A model generated the notes under the pieces. The model saw only the letters and a program-made list of their open reading frames with translations. It searched no databases and was not told the DNA's origin. Below, piece by piece: positions 7,957-14,731 of a DNA stretch of 17,183 bases. The stretch spans positions 1 to 17,183 of the forward strand of contig CAUZOB010000103.1 of NCBI GenBank assembly GCA_963581185.1, written 5' to 3'. Source of the stretch: SAT2750 sp963581185 (GTDB lineage Bacteria; Planctomycetota; Planctomycetia; Pirellulales; Pirellulaceae). The position numbers and the translations under genes are program-made. Positions within the stretch are counted from its first letter, which is position 1. Every line of letters starts with the position of its first letter.

Positions 7957-8269
7957 GTGCCAGAACCCCTACCAACTTTACCGGCCAAGACAAATCTCGA
8001 CCATCCTCGGCACAGCGATGCGGGCCTGCTCTTCTGGGCTGTGCTGGCAACCGGTATGGCAGGCGGTCTGGGCTGGGGTATCCGTGGCCAGTTTGGACAT
8101 GAATCGGGAGCCATGATTGCGGGGGCACTGACCTCGCTGACGCTGATCCTGCTGTTCGCACCACGGGCCTCCGTACTCAAGGCCGCCCGGGCAGTCGCCT
8201 GGAGATGGACAATTTGCCAAGTTCAGTCGCTTGATGTACAGTGCGCCGGTCATCCGTCTCGGCTGGTAG
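7957..8269 (+). pseudogene. Collapsed gene: N-terminal fragment of a multi-pass membrane protein joined out of frame to another C-terminal tail
   Basis: From the GTG at 7957 the frame reads a credible membrane-protein beginning: HSDAGLLFWAVLATGMAGG, then GWGIRGQFGHESGAMIAGAL, then a hydrophobic SLTLILLF and RASVLKAARAVAW ending near 8200. I associate GWGIRGQ-x-GHE-x-GAMIAG with the start of long planctomycete membrane proteins of about 400-500 residues. After AVAW the frame becomes low-complexity nonsense and would overrun the next gene. In the +1 frame a protein-like tail appears over about 8189-8269, GDGQFAKFSRLMYSAPVIRLGW followed by TAG, whose own frame is blocked upstream by several stops between 8114 and about 8138. 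The simplest reading is an internal deletion of a larger gene, or of two adjacent genes, with loss of frame. The lipid cassette begins 42 bp later. An alternative is a short functional two-helix peptide. Confidence 0.55.
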
Positions 8270-8311
8270 GTGATCAGCAAAAGTGGCCAGCGCACCACGT
8301 GGGGTTCTCCG

Positions 8312-8917
8312 ATGGTCAGCATCTACGAGCTCAAGTCTCGTTTCCAGGGCATACTTCGACCTGCCACACGCCTGCTGGCACGACTTGGCATTACCGCCAG
8401 CCAGGTCACCCTCTTTGCCACCCTGCTCTCAATTGCGATGGGAAGCTGTCTGGCAGCCTGGCGGGAAGAATCCTGGCCTCTGTTACTGATCCCTGCCATG
8501 CTATTCCTCCGCATGGCGCTGAACGCGATCGATGGCATGCTGGCTCGCGAACATGACATGAAGTCAAACCTGGGTGCGATCCTGAATGAACTGGGCGACG
8601 TGATCTCCGATTCCGCTCTCTATCTGCCACTGGCACTGGTCGATGGATTTCGGCCCGAGTTAGTCGTGGTCGCGGTCCTGCTGGCGGCAATCACAGAATT
8701 GACCGGAGTCGTCGCCGTTCAGATCGGGGCCAGCCGGCATTACGAAGGGCCGATGGGAAAAAGTGACCGGGCCTTCGCCTTCGGCCTGATCTGCCTGCTG
8801 GTCGGCTGTGGCGTTTCCACCGGCCAGTGGCTGGACATCGCCCTGGGCGTGATTATCTTCCTGCTACTGGTCACCGTCCTGAACCGAGCCCGCCAGGCAC
8901 TCAAGGAGGTGGGCTGA
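8312..8917 (+). CDS. CDP-alcohol phosphatidyltransferase, YnbA-like
   Basis: 201-residue integral membrane enzyme of the CDP-alcohol phosphotransferase family, expected to move a phosphatidyl group from CDP-diacylglycerol to an alcohol. The family motif D-x2-DG-x2-AR-x8-G-x3-D-x3-D is present with exact spacing but altered: N71, D74-G75, A78-R79, G88, N92, D96. Two metal-site Asp positions (first and third) are thus Asn. E. coli YnbA, as I recall its sequence, has the same LNA-x-DGMLAR and GAILNE-x-GDVISD, so the change appears typical of the subfamily. I start at ATG 8312, not the GTG at 8270, because MVSIYELKSRFQGILRP aligns with the YnbA N-terminus. Five or six hydrophobic segments follow. 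The end overlaps the CDP-diacylglycerol synthase start by one base (TGATG). Alcohol acceptor unknown. Confidence 0.9.
   Translation: MVSIYELKSRFQGILRPATRLLARLGITASQVTLFATLLSIAMGSCLAAWREESWPLLLIPAMLFLRMALNAIDGMLAREHDMKSNLGAILNELGDVISDSALYLPLALVDGFRPELVVVAVLLAAITELTGVVAVQIGASRHYEGPMGKSDRAFAFGLICLLVGCGVSTGQWLDIALGVIIFLLLVTVLNRARQALKEVG
8903..8910 (+). promoter_or_regulatory. Strong Shine-Dalgarno sequence AAGGAGGT
   Basis: AAGGAGGT lies inside the last codons of the phosphatidyltransferase, 6 nt before the ATG at 8917. It fixes the CDP-diacylglycerol synthase start and, with the TGATG stop-start overlap, indicates translational coupling. It is the best ribosome binding site in the window, where most genes have weak ones. 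Confidence 0.8.
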
Positions 8918-9888
8918 TGGGATTCATGGACCTGCAGCCCGTCGTGCAATGGTCGATCGGGGCCATTTTTTGCACGCTCATTCTGGCGTCAACGCTGCTC
9001 CTGATCCTCCGCGCGCTCAAGCCGAATGCCAACCTCAACGAGGTCCGTCAACGCATCAACTCGTGGTGGATCATGGCTGTAGTTTTCACGCTGGCGATGG
9101 TCGTCAACCGGACCCTGTCGATCGTCTTCTTCAGCTTTGTCAGCTTCCTTGCACTCAAGGAGTTTTTCTCGCTGATCCCCACCCGCCGAGCAGATCGCCG
9201 CATCCTGTTCTGGGCGTATGTCTCGATTCCACTGCAGTACTACTGGATCTGGATGGAATGGTATGGAATGTTCATCATCTTCATCCCGGTCTATATGTTC
9301 CTGCTGTTACCTGTCCGAATGGTGATGATCGGTGAGACGGATGGCTTCCATCGCTCAGCCGGCACGATCCACTGGGGCCTGATGCTGACCGTGTTCTGCA
9401 TCAGCCACGCCGCCTTCCTGCTGATCCTCAAGCGGACGGACGCACCGGAGCTTCTGCCTGGCGCTGGCTATGTCCTGTTCCTGGTCGTACTGACTCAGCT
9501 GAATGACATCTGCCAGTTCCTCTGGGGGAAGTCCCTGGGACGCCGGAAGATCGTACCGCGAGTCAGTCCCGGCAAGACCTGGGCAGGGTTTCTTGGCGGA
9601 GTTGGCTCGACCGTATGTATCGCCTGGCTGGTGGGCCCGGAGCTGGTTGGTTTTAGCCCGCAACAGTCGATCGTCGCCGGACTCATCATTGCCGTGGCAG
9701 GGTTCGTTGGTGACATCAACATCTCGGCCCTCAAGCGTGACTTGCGGGTCAAGGACAGCGGCAGTCTGCTGCCGGGTCATGGCGGTATCCTCGACCGCAT
9801 CGACAGCCTGACCTACACGGCACCGCTGTTCTTCCATTACCTTTACTGGTCATTCCCGTTCCACACGTTTGGCACCGGGCCAGGGTAG
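8917..9888 (+). CDS. Phosphatidate cytidylyltransferase (CDP-diacylglycerol synthase), YnbB/CdsA-like
   Basis: 323-residue multi-pass membrane protein predicted to make CDP-diacylglycerol from phosphatidate and CTP. The CdsA signature is complete at residues 270-296: S-A-L-K-R, four residues, K-D-S-G, then LLPGHGGILDRID. Upstream parts such as QLNDICQFLWGKSLGRR and VSPGKTWAGFLGG (about 200-230) also match the family, including the conserved D and K. Eight or so hydrophobic segments are visible. The start at 8917 is set by AAGGAGGT 6 nt upstream; a longer reading from 8827 would lie within the preceding gene. Because it sits between a phosphatidyltransferase and an acyltransferase, it is probably a dedicated paralogue feeding that transferase and not the housekeeping cdsA, though housekeeping function cannot be excluded from one window. 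Confidence 0.93.
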   Translation: MGFMDLQPVVQWSIGAIFCTLILASTLLLILRALKPNANLNEVRQRINSWWIMAVVFTLAMVVNRTLSIVFFSFVSFLALKEFFSLIPTRRADRRILFWAYVSIPLQYYWIWMEWYGMFIIFIPVYMFLLLPVRMVMIGETDGFHRSAGTIHWGLMLTVFCISHAAFLLILKRTDAPELLPGAGYVLFLVVLTQLNDICQFLWGKSLGRRKIVPRVSPGKTWAGFLGGVGSTVCIAWLVGPELVGFSPQQSIVAGLIIAVAGFVGDINISALKRDLRVKDSGSLLPGHGGILDRIDSLTYTAPLFFHYLYWSFPFHTFGTGPG

Positions 9889-9890
9889 CG

Positions 9891-10532
9891 ATGAACCATT
9901 TTCTCCGCATGCTGTTCTTTGCACTGTTTGTCCGACCGGTGCTGCTTGTGATCCTCGGGATGAACGTGCGACACCGGCAGCGACTGGTGAGTGACGGTCC
10001 GGCAATTCTGATTGCCAACCACAACAGTCATCTCGACGCAATCACGCTGATGTGCATGTTCCCGCTGAAGATGCTGCGCAAGCTGCGTCCGGTGGCCGCT
10101 CAGGACTATTTCTTTCGCAATGCCCCGCTCAAGTGGTTCGCACTCAAGATCATGGGCATCCTGCCGTTGGATCGCGAAGTCAAGTCAAAGCGAAAGAACC
10201 CACTGGCCGGTATTTACGAGGCACTCAAGCGGGGCGAAATCGTGATCCTCTTTCCGGAGGGCTCACGCGGCGAACCCGAGCAACTGGGCGAATTCAAAAC
10301 CGGCGTTGCCCATATCGCCAAGCGGAATCCCGACGTCCCGGTGATCCCCATCTTCATGCATGGGCTGGGCAAAGCGCTTCCCAAAGGGGAGGCACTGCTG
10401 GTACCATTCTTTCTCGACATTTTTGTCGGCGAGCCGGTACAGTGGGACGGTGACAAGACACAATTCATGGAGCAGCTTTCATGTCAAATGACAGCACTGG
10501 CCGCCGAGGGAGATTTCCCCCCCTGGCAGTAA
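9891..10532 (+). CDS. 1-acylglycerol-phosphate acyltransferase (PlsC family)
   Basis: 213 residues, a typical PlsC/AGPAT length. The catalytic HX4D motif is NHNSHLD at 43-49 (H44, D49). Block III is FPEGSRG at 121-127 for phosphate binding, and block IV is VIPIFMHG at 151-158. One N-terminal membrane segment (about 5-23) anchors it. It should acylate a lysophospholipid, most likely lysophosphatidate, giving the phosphatidate used by the preceding synthase; a different acyl acceptor is possible. The start codon comes 2 bp after the stop of the synthase, so the genes are surely one transcript. The 3' end overlaps the next gene by 52 bp. No key residue is missing. Confidence 0.93.
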   Translation: MNHFLRMLFFALFVRPVLLVILGMNVRHRQRLVSDGPAILIANHNSHLDAITLMCMFPLKMLRKLRPVAAQDYFFRNAPLKWFALKIMGILPLDREVKSKRKNPLAGIYEALKRGEIVILFPEGSRGEPEQLGEFKTGVAHIAKRNPDVPVIPIFMHGLGKALPKGEALLVPFFLDIFVGEPVQWDGDKTQFMEQLSCQMTALAAEGDFPPWQ

Positions 10533-11059
10533 ATGCCGTTTCCGCCGGATGGGGATTTGCCGAAGCGACATTTTTTTTCATCGTCCCGGACGTGCTACTG
10601 ACGTGGTTCGCCCTGAGCTGTACCCGCAAGGCCAGCTGGGCCTGCCTCTGGACTGTCATCGGGGCCCTGCTGGGAGGAACCCTGATGTACAGCTGGGCAG
10701 CCCACAACGCGACCAGCGCCGAGGATTTCCTCGTCCGCATTCCAGCTATCAATGCCGAGATGGTCGAAAAAGTCGGGGACCAGGTTGAACAGGGTGGAAC
10801 AAAATCACTGTTCCTGGGACCATTCAGTGGGCGGCCGTACAAAATCTATGCCGTCGCGGCTGGCGACCAGGACCAGGGATGGATTTCATTTCTGCTGATC
10901 AGTATCCCAGCCCGCCTGATTCGTTTCCTGCTGCTGTCCTGGCTAGTCGGCTGGCTTTGCCAGTGCCTGTTTACCCGGATGCCACTGCGAACCAAGCGAC
11001 TTATCCATCTCGCCTGCTGGCTCACATTTTACAGCTGGCACTTCATGGCTACAGGCTGA
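10481..11059 (+). CDS. DedA/VTT-like small membrane protein (YqaA type)
   Basis: 192 residues with several hydrophobic segments. The N-terminal AGWGFAEATFFFIVPDVLL has an acidic residue (E28) and a P-D pair before a hydrophobic stretch, as in the re-entrant part of DedA/SNARE-associated (VTT) proteins. FLGPFSGRPYKIYAVAAG (111-128) and SIPARLIRF (141-149) recall the conserved G-x-P and Arg region. VTT proteins have been linked to lipid scrambling or flipping, and undecaprenyl-phosphate and phospholipid roles are known for some members. A role in flipping the product of this cassette is my inference. The ATG at 10481 has GGAG about 9 nt upstream (10470-10473) and lies inside the acyltransferase gene in another frame, so translation is probably coupled. 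Assignment to VTT is moderately sure. Confidence 0.78.
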   Translation: MSNDSTGRRGRFPPLAVNAVSAGWGFAEATFFFIVPDVLLTWFALSCTRKASWACLWTVIGALLGGTLMYSWAAHNATSAEDFLVRIPAINAEMVEKVGDQVEQGGTKSLFLGPFSGRPYKIYAVAAGDQDQGWISFLLISIPARLIRFLLLSWLVGWLCQCLFTRMPLRTKRLIHLACWLTFYSWHFMATG

Positions 11060-11167
11060 TAAAGGACTCGCGGAATCTGACAGATTGTCGCCAGTGCAAG
11101 CCGCACCGTGCGCTAAGCGACTTACAATGACACGGTCTGATTCGGCCAGCCTCACTCAGTAAACCAC

Positions 11168-13537
11168 GTGGCAACTGTGATCGTACGATCTTTAGTTCAG
11201 CTCCAGGCATTGCTCCTGCTGCTGCTTTCCGCCAGCAGCGTCCCGTCTGCCGAACCGACGCTGCCCGCCACACAGCCACTCACGATCAAGCAGCCCATCG
11301 ATGAGATCATGGTGGCCGGCATCCAGCGATACTGCCTGCGTGAGATCGCCAGGGCAGAGCAACTTCGCAACCGGATATGGGAGCGCTACCATTCGCTGGC
11401 GGGCGGGCACAAGTCGATCATGGCCCGCACACGCAAGCGGCTGATGTCCCGTCTAGGAGTCGTCGATACGCGATTGACGGCCAGCCGGCCGGGTCGCCAG
11501 GATTTCACGCTGTTGACCGACACCCCACTTGCAGTCGGCCAGGGCGTCAGACTTCACGCCGTCCGCTGGGTCGTATTGGACGGCGTTACCGCCGAGGGCC
11601 TGCTGCTGACGCCACAACGACCGCGAGCCGCTGTCGTCGCCCTGCCCGACGCCGATTGGTCACCGTCGGAATTCTGCGGACTGACCGGACAGCTTCCTCG
11701 ACAACTGCAACTCGCCCGGCGATTGGCAAACGCCGGCTGCCTGGTCGTGATCCCGACCCTGATCAACCGCAGCGACGAGCATTCGGGCCATCCGGCTGTC
11801 GCCTTTACCAACCAGCCACATCGGGAATTCCTTTACCGGCAGGCCTTTGAAATGGGTCGTCATCTGATCGGTTATGAAGTCCAGAAGATCCTCGCGGCCG
11901 TGGACCTGTTCGAGCAACTGCCGAGCAGCGACAAGCAGTTGCCGATCGGGGTGGTCGGCATCGGTGAAGGAGGGCTACTGAGTCTCTACGCCGCTGCCCT
12001 CGATCCCCGCATCCAATCGACACTGGTCTCTGGATATTTCCAACAGCGAGATGAGATCTGGCAGCAGCCGATCTATCGCAATGTCTGGGGACTACTCAAC
12101 GAGTTCGGCGATGCCGAACTGGCTGGCATGGTGATGCCGCGTGGCATAGTGATTGAGGCCGCTGCCGCCGTCGAAGTCGCCGGACCGCCAAAGCCGCGAC
12201 CCGGCCGCCGCGATTGTGCTGCTCCAGGACGAATCGTCAACTGCAAGCTCAGCTCGGTCGAAGCAGAATTCAAAAAGGCGGTAGCACACTTCCAGCGCTG
12301 GGGCCAGGAAGACCGACTGGTACTCGCCGTAAGCGGCGACAGTGGCACGGGTCCCGCCGGCACCAACGTCGCTCTGACAGCCTTCCTCGATCATCTCGGC
12401 ATCAATGATCTCCCGGCCGAAGATCGCTCCGACTGGGAATTATCCGAGTCCCTTGCGGCGCGATCGATGATCAGCGACCAAGCCGAACAGGATCGACAGC
12501 AGCGGCAATTCGTTCAGCTGCAGGACCACGTACAGTTGCTGATCGAGCGAAGCGATGACGTACGAGCCACGTCGTGGCAACTCGATGCCAGCAATCCTGC
12601 CGAGGCGGCCGAGCAGCTGAGGGCTCAACGCCGGACTGTTCATCGTGACCTGATTGGCATGCTGACTGAGAAACGCCTGGCGGCCAATCCACGATCTCGC
12701 CTGCTGTTGGAAACCGAAGACTTTGTTGCTTACGAGATCATGCTGGACGTCCTGCCAGACGTGATCGCCGGAGGCATTCTCTTGATGCCCAGCGACATCC
12801 AGCCGGGAGAGCGGCGTCCGGTTGTCGTCTGCCAGCACGGCCTGGAAGGGACGGCAATGGATACCATCAGCAGCGATCCCCGCAGCTATCGACTCTACAA
12901 GTCGTTCAGCAGGCAGCTGTGCGAGCGAGGCTTCATCGTTTACGCGCCACAGAACCCCTACCGGGGCCTGGATGAGTTTCGTGTGATCCAACGAATGGCC
13001 AACCCCGTGGGACGATCGCTGTTCAGCTTTATCATCAGCCAGCACGAACAGACAATCGACTGGCTCAGTTCGCTGCCGGAGGTCGATCCCAGCCGGATTG
13101 CCTTCTATGGACTCTCTTACGGAGGCAAGACGGCCATGCGAGTGCCTCCGCTGGTCAAGCGATACTGCCTCTCAATCTGTTCAGGCGACTTCACGGACTG
13201 GCCACGGGTGATTGCTACCAACAGCGATCCTCATGGCTACATTTTCACTCGAGAGTACGAGATCTTTGAATGGAACCTGGGGCACGTGGCCAGCTATGCT
13301 GAGCTGGCAATGCTGATGACGCCCCGACCCTTCATGGTGGAACAGGGGCTGCGGGACGGTGGTACACCGGTGGAGTGGGTTAAGCGGGAGTATGAAAAGG
13401 TCCGCCGTCACTACAACCAGCTAGGCATCGGCGAGCAGACCGAGATCGAGTTCTTTGACGGGCCGCATACGATTCACGGCGTCGGCACTTTTCGCTTCCT
13501 TCACAAGCACCTCGCTTGGCCGGCAACAACCCCCTGA
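11168..13537 (+). CDS. Secreted double alpha/beta-hydrolase; first half with Gly in place of the nucleophile Ser
   Basis: 789 residues with a Sec-type leader (residues about 8-28, LVQLQALLLLLLSASSVPSA). Two alpha/beta-hydrolase units follow. Unit 1 (about 110-410) has the nucleophile elbow VVGIGEGGL at 262-270, where the Ser position of G-x-S-x-G is G266, so it should be inactive as a serine hydrolase. Unit 2 (about 515-785) has AFYGLSYGGK with S650, an oxyanion-side VVVCQHGLEG (553-560), a candidate acid D730 in LRDGG and a candidate His H767 or H770 in GPHTIHG. Unit 2 resembles dienelactone-hydrolase/acetyl-xylan-esterase proteins, so an esterase acting on an acylated glycan is possible. 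I recall GEGG elbows in similar planctomycete proteins, so the Gly is probably a family feature. The start is GTG at 11168 (or 11177), without a clear ribosome binding site. A 108-bp gap separates it from the lipid cassette. Confidence 0.85.
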   Translation: MATVIVRSLVQLQALLLLLLSASSVPSAEPTLPATQPLTIKQPIDEIMVAGIQRYCLREIARAEQLRNRIWERYHSLAGGHKSIMARTRKRLMSRLGVVDTRLTASRPGRQDFTLLTDTPLAVGQGVRLHAVRWVVLDGVTAEGLLLTPQRPRAAVVALPDADWSPSEFCGLTGQLPRQLQLARRLANAGCLVVIPTLINRSDEHSGHPAVAFTNQPHREFLYRQAFEMGRHLIGYEVQKILAAVDLFEQLPSSDKQLPIGVVGIGEGGLLSLYAAALDPRIQSTLVSGYFQQRDEIWQQPIYRNVWGLLNEFGDAELAGMVMPRGIVIEAAAAVEVAGPPKPRPGRRDCAAPGRIVNCKLSSVEAEFKKAVAHFQRWGQEDRLVLAVSGDSGTGPAGTNVALTAFLDHLGINDLPAEDRSDWELSESLAARSMISDQAEQDRQQRQFVQLQDHVQLLIERSDDVRATSWQLDASNPAEAAEQLRAQRRTVHRDLIGMLTEKRLAANPRSRLLLETEDFVAYEIMLDVLPDVIAGGILLMPSDIQPGERRPVVVCQHGLEGTAMDTISSDPRSYRLYKSFSRQLCERGFIVYAPQNPYRGLDEFRVIQRMANPVGRSLFSFIISQHEQTIDWLSSLPEVDPSRIAFYGLSYGGKTAMRVPPLVKRYCLSICSGDFTDWPRVIATNSDPHGYIFTREYEIFEWNLGHVASYAELAMLMTPRPFMVEQGLRDGGTPVEWVKREYEKVRRHYNQLGIGEQTEIEFFDGPHTIHGVGTFRFLHKHLAWPATTP

Positions 13538-13584
13538 GCCGCGACCAGTTGCCGCCCGGCGGATCGACGCTTCAGTAGGGTCGG

Positions 13585-13601
13585 CCTGCCTACTTGGCAG
13601 G
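13585..13601. terminator. Possible bidirectional hairpin between convergent genes
   Basis: CCTGCC (13585-13590), TACTT loop, GGCAGG (13596-13601) form a perfect 6-bp inverted repeat exactly between the ends of the convergent hydrolase and phosphoesterase genes. It overlaps the last codons and stop of the minus-strand gene. No T-tract follows on either strand, so factor-independent termination is doubtful. Confidence 0.25.
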
Positions 13602-14546
13602 AGTCATCTGGTAGTCAATCGAGAAGGCCTCGGCAGCGTCGTTGTTCAGCTTGTCCAGCAGCGGTGAATAAGTGATCACCTGGATCCTGTTTTCGGCCGG
13701 TATGAACTTCAGCGACCGCAGCCAGCCATCGCCGCCGTTGGGCAGTCCCTGGTAATCGGTGAGCATTTCGGTCACCTTGCCGCCCGCATCATTCTTGCTG
13801 GTCTGAAGTCCGACTCCCAGCACATGCCCGCTGATGACAAAGAAGATGTTGGGTTGCTTGCGGATCAGTTTCTGCCACATCTGTTCACCGCTGTTGCCAG
13901 CGACTTTATATGACGTCGCACAGCCGGTATCCCGACCGGTGCGCCGCATATAGCAGTGAGTCGCCACGATCACCCGGTGATGGGGATATTTCTGGCAGAT
14001 GCCGGCAGCCCATTCGAGCGTTTCATCGCGCGGGGCAAACTCCAGGCTGATCACCATGAACTTCAGCCCAGCTCCTTCAAAGAAGCAGTAATTGTTGTCG
14101 TTGGTGGTCCCCATGTGGCCGCCGTACCACTTGCGATCCTGGAAACGACGAGGTGAAAAGAACTCGTTGTAGAGCGTGGTATTGCGATCCTTGACTACCA
14201 TATCGTGATTGCCGGGAACCATGCTGTAGGGGACCACGCCATCGAGGATCTGCATGGCACGGTGGGCGTTCTCCCATTCGCTCTTGACCGTCGGCGTCTG
14301 CACGATGTCACCGAGGTGAATCGCGAACTTGATGTTATCCGCCTTGAGCTGTTTGCGGATCCAGAGCGTCTGGGAGACGTAGGTCTCCGGGTACTTCTCC
14401 GCATAGTTTTGCGTGTCTGGCAGGAGGACAACACTAAAGCTCTTTTCAGGGGCCTTGGCGTCCTCGGCCTGCAGATCCAATTGAGGGACCAACAGCAGTG
14501 CCAGCAGACAGACGTACAACAGTTTTCTTCGCGACAGCTCAAACAT
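13590..14546 (-). CDS. Secreted calcineurin-like metallophosphoesterase (LPDTQNY type)
   Basis: 318 residues. Leader at about 1-27 (RRKLLYVCLLALLLV), so it is exported. Metal-site motifs in order: D44-T-Q46 in LLPDTQNY (Gln where many members have His), G79-D80, G112-N-H-D115, H197 in VATHCY, and G240-H241-V-L243. The usual last motif is GHxH; here the second His is Leu, which removes one ligand of the standard dinuclear site. I recall GHVL in other planctomycete LPDTQNY proteins, so this may be normal for the subfamily. The likely role is periplasmic phosphoester hydrolysis; substrate unknown. I chose ATG 14546 over the longer reading from 14684 because the leader begins there and GGAG lies 9 nt upstream. 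It faces away from a second phosphoesterase gene across 185 bp. Confidence 0.9.
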   Translation of the reverse strand: MFELSRRKLLYVCLLALLLVPQLDLQAEDAKAPEKSFSVVLLPDTQNYAEKYPETYVSQTLWIRKQLKADNIKFAIHLGDIVQTPTVKSEWENAHRAMQILDGVVPYSMVPGNHDMVVKDRNTTLYNEFFSPRRFQDRKWYGGHMGTTNDNNYCFFEGAGLKFMVISLEFAPRDETLEWAAGICQKYPHHRVIVATHCYMRRTGRDTGCATSYKVAGNSGEQMWQKLIRKQPNIFFVISGHVLGVGLQTSKNDAGGKVTEMLTDYQGLPNGGDGWLRSLKFIPAENRIQVITYSPLLDKLNNDAAEAFSIDYQMTPAK

Positions 14547-14731
14547 GGGATGCGTCTCCAGGATTGTTCCAGTTGGACACCCACAGGATAGAGGATTGCT
14601 GATCTGCGTGCAGCCAAGAGGCAACTTGTCGGCAGAACCGCGAGCCAGGCAGAAACTCGGCAGGCAGGGGAGGTTGCGGTACAACTAGGGGACGTTCAAC
14701 AGCAATCAGCTCCAGCCAGGGACCTCTTCAG

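Noticed and set aside
7957..8556. Full 199-residue reading of the plus-strand frame as one gene
   Set aside because: After about 8200 the translation is not protein-like, and it overlaps the well-supported phosphatidyltransferase for 245 bp.
11085..11128. TTGTCG and TACAAT as a promoter for the double hydrolase gene
   Set aside because: Spacing of 32 nt between the boxes is far from the usual 16-18.
12440..13045. 201-residue minus-strand reading frame
   Set aside because: It is antisense to the second hydrolase unit, which carries conserved motifs.
13590..14684. Longer 364-residue form of the LPDTQNY phosphoesterase
   Set aside because: The extra 46 residues precede a clear leader and lack a ribosome binding site; the ATG at 14546 fits better.
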